In this document: piece after piece, positions 1-7,506 of the stretch
How the letters are laid out: the number at the start of each line of letters is the position of its first letter
Position numbering within the stretch: position 1 is the stretch's first letter
From: JAJPXC01 sp964562375
GTDB lineage: Bacteria; Bacteroidota; Bacteroidia; Bacteroidales; Muribaculaceae
NCBI GenBank assembly: GCA_964562375.1
Contig: CAZLSW010000047.1
Location: 1-25,405 of the forward strand
Reading direction: 5' to 3'
DNA: 25,405 nucleotides
Notes under the pieces: generated by a model
The model's database searches: none
Told to the model about the DNA's origin: nothing
Seen by the model: only the letters and a program-made list of their open reading frames with translations
Program-made: the position numbers and the translations under genes

Positions 1-80
1 GCGAAGTTAGGCCGAATCCCCGTCGCTTGCAATCCGGCCTGTTTCGGATGGTTACACCGCATCTGCCTTAAGTGGGGCGG

Positions 81-95
81 CCTTGGACGGCCATC
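81..95 (+). repeat. Dispersed 15-bp GC-rich repeat, copy 1
   Basis: CCTTGGACGGCCATC, identical to the copies at 1065-1079 and 1125-1139. With the preceding GG it contains GGCC-6nt-GGCC, a short potential hairpin. Function unknown. Confidence 0.6.
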
Positions 96-152
96 GCCAG
101 ACGAGGAATAGCGCCTACGGCGCTAACACCTTCAAGGCATTCGCATGAAGAC

Positions 153-434
153 TGTCTGCGAAAGTCTGCGAGTAACTCTCACCGCATATTCTTTTAACCA
201 CTAAAAACACGAAGAACACTAATCTTTTTTGGAAAAGAGGTCGCATGCTCCCAAAAACACTAAAGCCATCCGGATGGGTTGGTGTTTTTGGCGAGTTTAC
301 GAGCCGATTTTTCTCCCAATACACTTCGCTTTCGTGTTTTTAGTGTTCTTCGTGGTTCCTTTTTCCTTTCGGTGAATAGTTACGTCTGCAAAAGTCTGCG
401 TGAAAAATTCACAAATACGCAGACGAGCGCAGAC
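153..434. repeat. Nested imperfect palindromic element built of short repeated words
   Basis: No gene is credible in positions 1-520; this palindrome is the main content. The left side carries GTCTGCGAAAGTCTGCG (154-170), a GTAACT..CACCG stretch, then the 9-nt words CACTAAAAA, CACGAAGAA, CACTAA (199-222). The right side carries the same words inverted: CACGAAGAA, CACTAAAAA, CACGAA read on the minus strand (331-355), followed by CACCG..GTAAC and two GTCTGC words (384-400). In the centre CCAAAAACAC (251-260) pairs with GTGTTTTTGG (282-291) around the perfect palindrome CCATCCGGATGG (266-277). A second local hairpin pairs 384-400 with CGCAGACGAGCGCAGAC (418-434) around GTGAAAAATTCAC. A small separate hairpin, TAGCGCC-tac-GGCGCTA, sits at 109-125. 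Words and pairing are read directly; that this is a dispersed or mobile element is inferred. Confidence 0.7.
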
Positions 435-520
435 CTCCGCAGAAGCTTCGCGTCATGGTAGTCGGCTTGCAAATTACCTTCAGCGGTGGGGCAACTGGCA
501 CGCGAGAAGCGGCCCTCTCG

Positions 521-871
521 CTATTTCTTCCAAGCGATATAGACCGATCCGATAACAAACGATAGTATTATCCAGGCAAGCCATGCGATCAATACACTCA
601 CTCCAGCAGTCAGGAAGCCAACGTTGATTTCGTCGCCGCTCATGGCATACAAAGATAGTCCCAGCGCGACAATGACCAGCAGGGCGGTCACCACCGACTG
701 CCACACTGTCACCTTCTTACGGAAAGCGAGGATCTCCTCGTTGCGGAAATTCACTAGCCACGGCCCCCATATGTTGCCTAATGGTAGAGCCAGACCAACC
801 AACGTCAGCGCCAGCACCTCAATCCTGTTCTTTTTCTCTTCTCTCATTTCAAAAATGTCGTTTACTTTCAT
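521..871 (-). CDS. Small three-TM inner-membrane protein of unknown function
   Basis: A 116-residue protein that I do not recognise as a named family. The first 18 residues are charged (MKVNDIFEMREEKKNRIEV), so a cytoplasmic N-terminus is likely. Three hydrophobic stretches follow at about 19-42, 55-78 and 83-112, ending in a basic tail (AWKK). There is no signal peptidase site or enzyme motif. An internal ATG at residue 9 is a possible alternative start. The gene stands alone downstream of the parE-coaD-S41-regulator operon and has its own candidate promoter at 894-927. Four copies of TTAAACTTT lie across that promoter, suggesting dedicated regulation. The 6-bp hairpin just after the stop (502-521) has no T tract and is not a convincing terminator. 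The hydrophobic pattern supports a real gene; function cannot be stated. Confidence 0.7.
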   Translation of the reverse strand: MKVNDIFEMREEKKNRIEVLALTLVGLALPLGNIWGPWLVNFRNEEILAFRKKVTVWQSVVTALLVIVALGLSLYAMSGDEINVGFLTAGVSVLIAWLAWIILSFVIGSVYIAWKK

Positions 872-893
872 AGCTTTTGTCGTTTTTCTTCCG

Positions 894-927
894 CAAAGTT
901 ACTACAACAAAGTTTAACGTCGCCAAA
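894..927 (-). promoter_or_regulatory. Candidate Bacteroidetes promoter for the three-TM gene
   Basis: On the minus strand a TTTG (924-927) is followed after 22 bp by TAACTTTG (894-901), a match to the Bacteroidetes -7 consensus TAnnTTTG. The -7 box is 22 bp upstream of the ATG at 871. The spacing is slightly longer than the usual 19-21 bp. Confidence 0.5.
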
Positions 928-1021
928 AAAAGTTTAAGTTTCCGATTTTTAACCATCTAATAATCAGTCCTTTAAAAATTGCAAAACCACAAAAGTTTAA
1001 CATCCGACCCAAAAAGTTTAA
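909..1021 (-). promoter_or_regulatory. Four phased TTAAACTTT sites (candidate operators)
   Basis: The 9-mer TTAAACTTT occurs on the minus strand at 909-917, 929-937, 992-1000 and 1013-1021, all in the same orientation. Start-to-start distances are 20, 63 and 21 bp, close to whole helical turns, so all four could face the same side of the DNA. One copy sits between the -33 and -7 boxes and another abuts the -33 box. Flanks downstream of each copy are T/G rich. The binding protein is unknown; the LuxR-like regulator encoded at 1161-1832 is the nearest candidate, by proximity only. Confidence 0.5.
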
Positions 1022-1064
1022 AAACACACCCCTACAACATCCTCACCTGCCATAGGTGTTCCGG

Positions 1065-1079
1065 CCTTGGACGGCCATC
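1065..1079 (+). repeat. Dispersed 15-bp GC-rich repeat, copy 2
   Basis: CCTTGGACGGCCATC, identical to the copies at 81-95 and 1125-1139. It lies in the 289-bp gap downstream of the regulator gene and is preceded by GG, giving GGCC-6nt-GGCC. Confidence 0.6.
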
Positions 1080-1124
1080 ATGCGGCACCCCCACGCGTCA
1101 GCCCTCCCAGGGAGCGGCCGCTGC

Positions 1125-1139
1125 CCTTGGACGGCCATC
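1125..1139 (+). repeat. Dispersed 15-bp GC-rich repeat, copy 3
   Basis: CCTTGGACGGCCATC again, 60 bp from copy 2 and 22 bp beyond the stop of the regulator gene. It is extended by a G that copy 1 shares but copy 2 does not. Between copies 2 and 3 is GC-rich DNA with GAGCGGCCGCT. Confidence 0.6.
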
Positions 1140-1160
1140 GAAAAACCTTCCCTACAAATA

Positions 1161-1832
1161 TTACCCTAAATCTTTGAGGAGGGATTTGACGTAGGTGGTT
1201 AGGTTGGGTCCGTTGGGAGTGAGGCCGAGTTTTTGGCGGATTTCGGTGTTCACGTTATAGTGGCGACTGGTTGACATTACGATGCCTACCTCATTGGCGC
1301 GTAGTCCCAGGGCATATAGGCAGATGTAGGTCATTTCAGTGTCGGTTAGGCCCTTGGAGGAAAGGAATGCATAGGAGGTGGGATGATTAGCCTTGAATGT
1401 AACCCGCATCTCCTTGAACAACTCTTGGCGATTGGTGATCAACTCGTTCACCCATTTGGCGTAGTCGCGACTCAGTTGGGGATTCTCCGACAACTCACTC
1501 ACAAAGAACTTGTCCAGCATCTGCGAGCGCTTCTTCAAGGGCTCAAGCATCGTGTTGTCGGCGTCTTGCTCGATGATTTGTCGTAACTCATGGCGCTCCT
1601 TTAGCAAATTGTCGACTAGAAGCATGAATTTCTCCTTCTCCAAGGCGAGATTCTCGGCTTCAACCGAGAGCCTAGCATTTTCGATTTCAGCCAATTGTGC
1701 CTTAGTCTCGGCAAGTTTTCGCTTGTTCTTATTGTAAAGCAACAACAAGAATAGATACCCCGAGACCAGCAAAAGCGCGATTAGCGATTTGATGAGGGGT
1801 CGAACAAATTCAGCTTCGATGTATAGCGTCAT
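1161..1832 (-). CDS. Short membrane-anchored LuxR-like (HTH) regulator lacking a TPR sensor
   Basis: A 223-residue protein. Residues about 13-33 form one TM segment, residues 34-90 are a charged heptad-like coiled coil rich in K, E and L, and residues about 155-220 resemble the winged or LuxR-type HTH of Bacteroidetes regulators (LTDTEMTYICLYALGL followed by EVGIVMSTSRHYNVNTEIRQ). Known relatives usually carry a signal peptide and a long periplasmic TPR domain before the TM helix, at about 500-600 residues in total. Here that sensor part is absent. The ATG lies one base after the TAA of the S41 protease gene, so the start is tightly coupled and there is no room for a lost upstream domain. It is the last gene of the parE-coaD-S41 cluster. 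The name of the HTH family is from memory; DNA binding is inferred. Confidence 0.75.
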   Translation of the reverse strand: MTLYIEAEFVRPLIKSLIALLLVSGYLFLLLLYNKNKRKLAETKAQLAEIENARLSVEAENLALEKEKFMLLVDNLLKERHELRQIIEQDADNTMLEPLKKRSQMLDKFFVSELSENPQLSRDYAKWVNELITNRQELFKEMRVTFKANHPTSYAFLSSKGLTDTEMTYICLYALGLRANEVGIVMSTSRHYNVNTEIRQKLGLTPNGPNLTTYVKSLLKDLG

Positions 1833-1833
1833 A

Positions 1834-3444
1834 TTAGCGGCGGGGCAGGAGGGCGTCGTATTCGGCGGGGGATTGGAGCAGGCGGAGGCCTTCGACGAAG
1901 ATGGGATTTTGAGGGTTATAGATTTGGAAGTAGGCTGGGGTGTCGAAGAGGTCGCGGCCGATCATTGCCTTGACGATGGCCTCAAGCGTGGGGCGCGACG
2001 TCTGATACTGCTCGTCGTTATACTCCACGTCGCTCGACGCTTTGGCGATGAGGCCTTGCATCAGCTCGGGTGTAACCTCGAAGTTGTCGATGAATTTCTC
2101 GACGGTGGGGTACTGTTTTTTGAGCGCCTTGCGGTTGTCGTCGACGTATTTGATGCAGTACTGGTTGATGACGCCCTTGGCCACGAGGTCGCGGTAGTAG
2201 GGGGTGTAGAAAGCGGTGTCGAGTGGCACGAAACGGTCGGGCATGATACCGCCCCCGCCGTAGACGGGCCGATGTAGGCGCAGCGTTTGGTACACTTCGG
2301 TGGAGTCGAGGCGTATCGAGTCGAGGTGCATCAGTTCGCCCGAGTCAAATCGGTCGCGCATATCGTGATTGTAGGCCTCGTCGTCGCCCTTGGTGTAAGG
2401 TTTTTGGATACAGCGGCCCGAGGGGGTGTAGTAGCGCGAGGTGGTGAGGCGGATCATCGAGCCGTCGGGGAACGGCATGGGACGCTGCACAAGGCCTTTG
2501 CCGAACGTGCGTCGGCCCACGATCACGGCACGGTCGTTGTCCTGCAGAGCACCCGAGAGAATCTCGGCCGCCGAAGCTGAGTATTGGTTGACAAGCACCA
2601 CCACGCGGCCGTCGCGCCAGTCGCCCGTGCGCTCGGCGTTGAAGCTCGTGGGGGCGGTCACGCGTCCCTTGGTGGAGACAATCGGGTCGCCAAGTTCCAG
2701 GAAGCGCTCGGCTATCTTGGGGGCCGGGCCCATGTAGCCGCCGCCGTTGTCTTGAAGGTCGATTATAAGGTCGACAGCCCCCTTCTTCTTGAGGTCGTCG
2801 AGGGCCTTGGCAAACTCGTCGTAGGTGTTTTCACCGAAGCGGGCCACGCGGATGTAGCCGATGCCCGGGGCGGCCATGTAGGCGGCGTCAATCGAGTAGA
2901 TGGGGATGTCGTCGCGGGTGACGCGGAAGTGGATAGGCTCGGCCACGCCGCGGCGCAGCACTTTCAGGTCGACCGTCGTGCCCTTGGGGCCGCGCAGACG
3001 CTTGATCACCTCGCTGTTTTTCATCTTCACGCCCGCGATGGCGGTGTCGTTGGCGGCGATGATCTTGTCACCGGCCAAGATGCCCACGGCCTCGGAGGGG
3101 CCGCCAGCGGTGGTTTGGATCACGAACAGCGTGTCCTGCAGCATATTAAACTGTATGCCGATACCCGAGAAACCTCCGTCCAATTTTTCGGTCATCTCCT
3201 TGGTCTCCGAGGCGTCGGAGTAGGAGGAATGTGGGTCCAAGTCCTTGAGCATGGCCTTGATACCGTCCTCGACGAGTTCGCCCGAGGGCACCGAGTCGAC
3301 GTAGAAGCTTTCGATGATGGCGAAAGCGTAGCGCAGTTTGTCGGCCGAGGTAAACTCGCGTTGCAATGACGATTGGGGCATAGCCGCGTAGGAGGCGATG
3401 GCGAGTGAGGCCAACGCTATGATGGGCAAGAAGATACGTTTCAT
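1834..3444 (-). CDS. S41 family C-terminal processing peptidase (CtpA/Prc type)
   Basis: A 536-residue exported serine protease. Residues 1-21 form a signal peptide (MKRIFLPIIALASLAIASYA), so it should act in the periplasm or on the outer face of the inner membrane. An N-terminal helical region is followed by a PDZ domain (about 88-175, with the GIGIQF carboxylate-binding loop near 94) and the S41 catalytic core (about 190-350). The catalytic serine is most likely S291 in the YSASAAEI segment and the base lysine K316 in FGKGLVQ. The 25-residue Ser-Lys spacing is the one known for Tsp and D1 protease. I chose the ATG at 3444 because it overlaps the coaD stop as ATGA and starts the signal peptide. 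The open frame continues upstream, but only as a shadow of coaD. The C-terminal about 150 residues are typical of the Bacteroidetes versions. Substrate unknown. Confidence 0.93.
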   Translation of the reverse strand: MKRIFLPIIALASLAIASYAAMPQSSLQREFTSADKLRYAFAIIESFYVDSVPSGELVEDGIKAMLKDLDPHSSYSDASETKEMTEKLDGGFSGIGIQFNMLQDTLFVIQTTAGGPSEAVGILAGDKIIAANDTAIAGVKMKNSEVIKRLRGPKGTTVDLKVLRRGVAEPIHFRVTRDDIPIYSIDAAYMAAPGIGYIRVARFGENTYDEFAKALDDLKKKGAVDLIIDLQDNGGGYMGPAPKIAERFLELGDPIVSTKGRVTAPTSFNAERTGDWRDGRVVVLVNQYSASAAEILSGALQDNDRAVIVGRRTFGKGLVQRPMPFPDGSMIRLTTSRYYTPSGRCIQKPYTKGDDEAYNHDMRDRFDSGELMHLDSIRLDSTEVYQTLRLHRPVYGGGGIMPDRFVPLDTAFYTPYYRDLVAKGVINQYCIKYVDDNRKALKKQYPTVEKFIDNFEVTPELMQGLIAKASSDVEYNDEQYQTSRPTLEAIVKAMIGRDLFDTPAYFQIYNPQNPIFVEGLRLLQSPAEYDALLPRR

Positions 3445-3935
3445 TTTTTGGTAGGAATATAGGTTGAGATGTCGTGACCGTGGTGGTCGAGCTCGCGCAC
3501 CATCGACGACGATACGTAAGATAATTCGGGTAATGTGGGGAGGAGGATGGTTTCGATGCCGGCGAGGCGGCGGTTGATGTCGGCGAGGGTCATCTCGGCC
3601 TCGAAATCCTTTACCGAGCGCACACCGCGCAGCAGGAATTGACAACCGTGCTCGCGGGCGGCGTCGACAGTCAGGCCCGAGTAGGTGATCACCTCCACGC
3701 GGGGCTCGTCGGCGTAGAGGGCTTGGATGCTGGCCAAGGTGCCTGAGGCTCCTGGCTTGTCGATATTTTCGCCGAGAGCGATGATGATTTTGTCGAACAT
3801 CGGCAGCGCGCGCTCGACGATCGACGCGTGGCCTATCGTGAACGGGTTGAACGACCCCGCGAACATCGCTACGCGTCTTGGTTTGCTGTCGGGTCGACAC
3901 GACCCGACTTCCTGCCTATGAGATTTGGGAGTCAT
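3441..3935 (-). CDS. coaD: Pantetheine-phosphate adenylyltransferase
   Basis: A 164-residue cytoplasmic enzyme that transfers AMP from ATP to 4'-phosphopantetheine, giving dephospho-CoA in the penultimate step of CoA synthesis. The nucleotidyltransferase motif is GSFNPFTIGH (27-36), with T33 and H36 in the T/HxGH signature. FLLRGVRS and the C-terminal SSSMVRE signature are also present. The usual aspartate of GSFDP is asparagine here. The start at 3935 overlaps parE by 20 bp. The next ATG (M24, inside VAMFAGSF) would cut off the first beta strand, so the upstream start is preferred although it adds about 15 residues to the usual N-terminus. The stop overlaps the ATG of the protease gene. Adjacency of parE, coaD and an S41 protease is, from memory, common in Bacteroidales. 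Confidence 0.93.
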   Translation of the reverse strand: MTPKSHRQEVGSCRPDSKPRRVAMFAGSFNPFTIGHASIVERALPMFDKIIIALGENIDKPGASGTLASIQALYADEPRVEVITYSGLTVDAAREHGCQFLLRGVRSVKDFEAEMTLADINRRLAGIETILLPTLPELSYVSSSMVRELDHHGHDISTYIPTKK

Positions 3936-5847
3936 CTTCCACTACGAGGTTATCGATGATGAAATTCTGGCGCTCGGGGGTGTTTTTGCCCATGTAGAAC
4001 TCGAGCAACTGGGCTACGGCGTCCTCCTTGCGCAGGTTTACGCGGTCGGCGCGCATGTTGGGGCCGATGAACTCGCGGAATTCCTCGGGGGAGATCTCGC
4101 CCAGGCCCTTGAATCGGGTGATCTCGGCGTTTTGGCCCAGACGCTCGATGGCGGCTAGGCGCTCCTCGTCGGTATAGCAATAGTAAATCTCCGAGTCGAC
4201 GTTTTTCGCCGAACCGCCGCCGCGACGTTTGGACGTGCGCTTGTCGCGCACGCGGAACAGCGGTGTCTGCAGCACGTACACGTGGCCCTTCTTGATCAAG
4301 TCGGGATAGAATTGCAGGAAGAACGTCAAGAGCAGCAGGCGGATGTGCATACCGTCGACATCGGCATCGGTGGCGATAATCACGTTGTTGTAGCGAAGGC
4401 CGTCGATGCCGTCCTCCAAGTTGAGCGCGGCCTGCAGCAGCGAGAATTCCTCGTTTTTGGCGATCACCACTTGTCCCTCGCCGTAGGTGTTGAGGGGCTT
4501 GCCGCGCAGGGAGAACACGGCTTGGGTCTCCACGTTGCGTATCTTGGTGATCGAGCCGGATGCCGAGTCGCCCTCGGTGATGAAAATCGACGACGCTTGT
4601 TTTTTCATCTCGTCGCCGCGGGTATCGTTGAGGTGGATCGAGCAGTCGAGCAACTTGCGGTTGTGCACGTTGATTTTCTTGGCGCGCTCACGGGTGGCCT
4701 TGGTGGCCGCGGCCATCGCTTTGCGCTCGCGCTCGCTCAATTGCACTTTTTTGAGAATCTCTTCAGCTGTCTCGGGATTCTTGTGGAGGAAGTTGTCGAG
4801 CTCCTTCTTGATGAAATCGCCCACGAATTTGGCCACCGTTGGGCCCTCGGGACCCATGTCGCGGGAGCCGAGCTTGGTCTTGGTTTGGGATTCAAACACC
4901 GGTTCCTCCACCTTGATTGCCACAGCGGCGACCATGCCGTTGCGTATGTCGGAATAGTCGAAACTCTTCTGGAAATGCTCCTTGATTGTGCGCGACACCG
5001 ACTCCTTGAAGGCGGCCAAGTGGGTGCCTCCCTGGGTAGTGTGCTGGCCATTGACGAAGGAGTAGTACTCCTCGCCGTATTGGTTGGCATGGGTGATAGC
5101 CACCTCAATGTCGTCACCCTTGAGGTGAATGATGGGGTAGAGCGGATCCTTGGTGAGGTTTTCGCCCAAAAGGTCGAGAAGGCCGTTGCGCGAGCGATAA
5201 TTTTTGCCGTTGAACACCATCTGTAGGCCCGTGTTCAAGAATGTGTAGTTCTTGATCAGGGGCACGATCCACTCGTCGTGATATTGGTAGTCGCGGAAGA
5301 TGGTGGCGTCAGGGGTAAAGCGCACGAGCGTGCCGTTGGGTTCCTCCGTGGGCTCGATTTCGCTCTCCTCGAGTAGCTCGCCGGCCGAGAATCGGGCGCG
5401 TTTCATCTGCCCGTCGCGCACGCTCATGATCTCAAACGATGTCGACAGGGCGTTGACGGCCTTGATGCCCACGCCGTTCAAGCCCACCGACTTCTTGAAC
5501 GCCTTGGAATCGTACTTGCCGCCGGTGTTCATCTTGGAGGCCACGTCGACCACCTTGCCCAGAGGCACGCCGCGGCCGAAGTCGCGCACGGTGACGCTAC
5601 CCTCGGCGATATCCACGGTGATGCGCTTGCCGAAGCCCATCATATACTCGTCGATAGCGTTGTCAAGCACCTCTTTCAGAAGCACATAGATGCCATCGTC
5701 GGCGTTGGAGCCGTCGCCCAACTTGCCTATGTACATGCCCGGGCGCAGGCGGATATGTTCCTTCCATTCGAGGGTTTTTATGGCGTCGTCGCCGTAATCG
5801 GCGTCGATAGCCTCGGGGGTTGTGGGGTCGAAAAGATCGTCGCTCAT
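3916..5847 (-). CDS. parE: Type IIA topoisomerase B subunit, topoisomerase IV ParE-like
   Basis: A 643-residue ATPase subunit that with ParC would decatenate chromosomes. GHKL ATPase domain: KEVLDNAIDE (58-67), DFGRG (89-93), the glycine loop GLNGVG (122-127) and the QTK switch lysine (321-323). The TOPRIM domain holds EGDSASG (425-431), LRGKPLNTYG (448-456) and DADVDG (494-499), so the acidic metal-binding residues are intact. RFKGLGEI (578-585) is the usual C-terminal motif. The length fits ParE (about 630) rather than full-length GyrB (about 800), and no GyrB insert is visible. GyrB versus ParE is judged from length, the LRGKPLN form and linkage to coaD. It is the first gene of a four-gene overlapping run, with a 51-bp leader separating it from the membrane-protein triad upstream. 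Confidence 0.92.
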   Translation of the reverse strand: MSDDLFDPTTPEAIDADYGDDAIKTLEWKEHIRLRPGMYIGKLGDGSNADDGIYVLLKEVLDNAIDEYMMGFGKRITVDIAEGSVTVRDFGRGVPLGKVVDVASKMNTGGKYDSKAFKKSVGLNGVGIKAVNALSTSFEIMSVRDGQMKRARFSAGELLEESEIEPTEEPNGTLVRFTPDATIFRDYQYHDEWIVPLIKNYTFLNTGLQMVFNGKNYRSRNGLLDLLGENLTKDPLYPIIHLKGDDIEVAITHANQYGEEYYSFVNGQHTTQGGTHLAAFKESVSRTIKEHFQKSFDYSDIRNGMVAAVAIKVEEPVFESQTKTKLGSRDMGPEGPTVAKFVGDFIKKELDNFLHKNPETAEEILKKVQLSERERKAMAAATKATRERAKKINVHNRKLLDCSIHLNDTRGDEMKKQASSIFITEGDSASGSITKIRNVETQAVFSLRGKPLNTYGEGQVVIAKNEEFSLLQAALNLEDGIDGLRYNNVIIATDADVDGMHIRLLLLTFFLQFYPDLIKKGHVYVLQTPLFRVRDKRTSKRRGGGSAKNVDSEIYYCYTDEERLAAIERLGQNAEITRFKGLGEISPEEFREFIGPNMRADRVNLRKEDAVAQLLEFYMGKNTPERQNFIIDNLVVEDDSQIS

Positions 5848-5853
5848 GGTTTC

Positions 5854-5878
5854 TTGTGATGTTTAACTCACAAAATTA
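5854..5878 (-). promoter_or_regulatory. Candidate parE promoter -7 box with overlapping palindrome
   Basis: The 51-bp gap before parE contains TAATTTTG on the minus strand (5871-5878), matching TAnnTTTG, 23 bp upstream of the ATG. No clear TTTG is seen at the -33 distance. An inverted repeat TTGTGA-N8-TCACAA (5854-5873) overlaps it; this resembles a CRP/FNR half-site pair but has an 8-bp, not 6-bp, spacer. Confidence 0.35.
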
Positions 5879-5898
5879 CAAAAAATTCTTGGAAGTAG

Positions 5899-7506
5899 CT
5901 AGCGGCTGCGGTCGATTCGGGTGACGCTGCGGTATTTTACCTGCAGGTTGAGCCACGGGGTGTTGTAGTTGTAAAGGTAGGCGTCGGTGCCATCAGGCAG
6001 CACGCATCGCCACACGGCGTATTGCCAATGCTCGATGCGGTCCACCGGATGAATGCGATAAATCAACTCGCGCACGGGCGACCATCCGGGCGTTGGGTCG
6101 CCGAAAGTTAACGTCCAGTCGTAGGGCTGCCACTCGCGCGACACCAGCAATGGCCATATCCCGCGTAAATTGTTGTCCCCCGGGATTTTAGGCCACTCGT
6201 CAAAGGGCACGCCATCCAGGCACTTGGGAATTGTTAGAATAACGGTTTCCCCGAGGTCGGGGCGCAGATAGCTCGTCACTTGATGTTGTACGTTGGTCAG
6301 GAACAGCTCGTTGTTGTAGCGGTGAGGTATCCAGGCCGTCCACCAAGGGGCCATGTCCTCCAATGGGCGCTCGGCCACGAACGCCAGTTTCTCCCCGGCG
6401 GCCACGGGAGCCAACATTTTGCGCTGCTCAACGGTGTATTTCCACTGTAGGTCGATAAGTCCGGCCATAAAAGCCGCAGAAAGCAAGCACATTGCGGTCG
6501 TCCATGCCGCCCATGCCCATTTGCGTCGAAGCGTCACGCCCCTAAAGAGCATAGCCGCGATGACCACCAGGGTAAGCACGTACATTGTCCAGGTAACGCG
6601 CTCAAATTCCACCATAGCAACCCCCGTCAGCCAACTCATTGTTGCTCCAGCCAGCCACGGCCACAGTCGCGCAAGCTCGCCGCGCGTCCAAGCCCAACCC
6701 TTGGCTACGCGAAATGCCAGAGCGGTTCCCGCCACCGCAAGCATCGGCCACGACCCGTAAATGATACGCGTGATGCAATGACGCCACGCCGCCAGTAACC
6801 CGGCTCCCGGCTCTTGGGTGTCGATGCGCAACATTGTGCCGGGTCCCATGTTGAGTAGAAACCCAGCCAGCAGCGACACTATTACTGTCAATCGGCGTTT
6901 ACGATTGCTCTTGGAAATCAACGGTATCACGCTAATCACCAGCAATATAGAGGCGAATCCCTCATGCCACCAACCGGCGACAAAGCCCGTGAGCGCCAAT
7001 CCCCACAGTTGTCCCTTGCTGAGGGTGGCGATTCGGTAAAAGTACCATCGGATATACAGCAACATCAGTATCGTTGGGGGCACATAGTTGATCAGGAAGT
7101 CAACCGCCTGCATGTTGTCGCCCCAAGGTATCCAGAACCATTGCACAAGATATACGCTGGATTGCAACAGCAAGTTGCTCAGCCCCTTACGGCCACCGAT
7201 TACCCACACCAGCAATTGCCATTGAGTGATGGCCAAAGCCGCGCATACCACTTGCGTCAACCACCACGGCAGCAGGTCGAGCGTGTACACCAGCAGATGC
7301 GACAATCGGCAATTGCAATATAGATAATGGTCGTAAAAGGTGTTGAACACATCGCTCCACGTCTCCACGGGGGAATGGTCGACGAACATCAAAAAATACC
7401 AATAATCGTCGCTCCAGGGCGCGCACACCAGTCGCCACGCCATCAACGCCGCGCCTAGCATGGCCACGATGGCCCACGTCAATCTTTTTTGTGTCACTTC
7501 CTTCAT
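5899..7506 (-). CDS. Polytopic membrane protein, GT-C/DUF6056-like (third of triad)
   Basis: A 535-residue protein with an N-terminal TM helix (about 10-27), a first loop starting APWSDDYWY (DD at 33-34), then about nine or ten further hydrophobic segments up to about residue 350 and a soluble C-terminal domain of roughly 170 residues. The acidic DD pair in the first extracytoplasmic loop and the following H..YLY..CRLSH segment resemble lipid-linked sugar transferases of the GT-C fold and the family I recall as DUF6056. That assignment is from memory and by architecture. It is the most diverged of three tandem paralogues and lacks the shared C-terminal tail of the other two. Its ATG overlaps the upstream stop by 4 bp (ATGA), implying coupling. 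Substrate unknown; cell-surface glycan synthesis is a guess. Confidence 0.75.
   Translation of the reverse strand: MKEVTQKRLTWAIVAMLGAALMAWRLVCAPWSDDYWYFLMFVDHSPVETWSDVFNTFYDHYLYCNCRLSHLLVYTLDLLPWWLTQVVCAALAITQWQLLVWVIGGRKGLSNLLLQSSVYLVQWFWIPWGDNMQAVDFLINYVPPTILMLLYIRWYFYRIATLSKGQLWGLALTGFVAGWWHEGFASILLVISVIPLISKSNRKRRLTVIVSLLAGFLLNMGPGTMLRIDTQEPGAGLLAAWRHCITRIIYGSWPMLAVAGTALAFRVAKGWAWTRGELARLWPWLAGATMSWLTGVAMVEFERVTWTMYVLTLVVIAAMLFRGVTLRRKWAWAAWTTAMCLLSAAFMAGLIDLQWKYTVEQRKMLAPVAAGEKLAFVAERPLEDMAPWWTAWIPHRYNNELFLTNVQHQVTSYLRPDLGETVILTIPKCLDGVPFDEWPKIPGDNNLRGIWPLLVSREWQPYDWTLTFGDPTPGWSPVRELIYRIHPVDRIEHWQYAVWRCVLPDGTDAYLYNYNTPWLNLQVKYRSVTRIDRSR

Noticed and set aside
22..474. GTCGCTTGCAAT (22-33) and GTCGGCTTGCAAAT (461-474) as target-site duplication around the left palindromic element
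   Set aside because: The copies differ by an insertion and are not immediately adjacent to the element ends; too weak to claim.
467..492. rifampicin-resistance change in rpoB
   Set aside because: D477, H487 and S492 all have the residues of the sensitive consensus.
3445..3900. N-terminal extension of the S41 protease to 688 residues
   Set aside because: The extra 152 residues are an out-of-frame reading of coaD. The ATG at 3444 starts a proper signal peptide.
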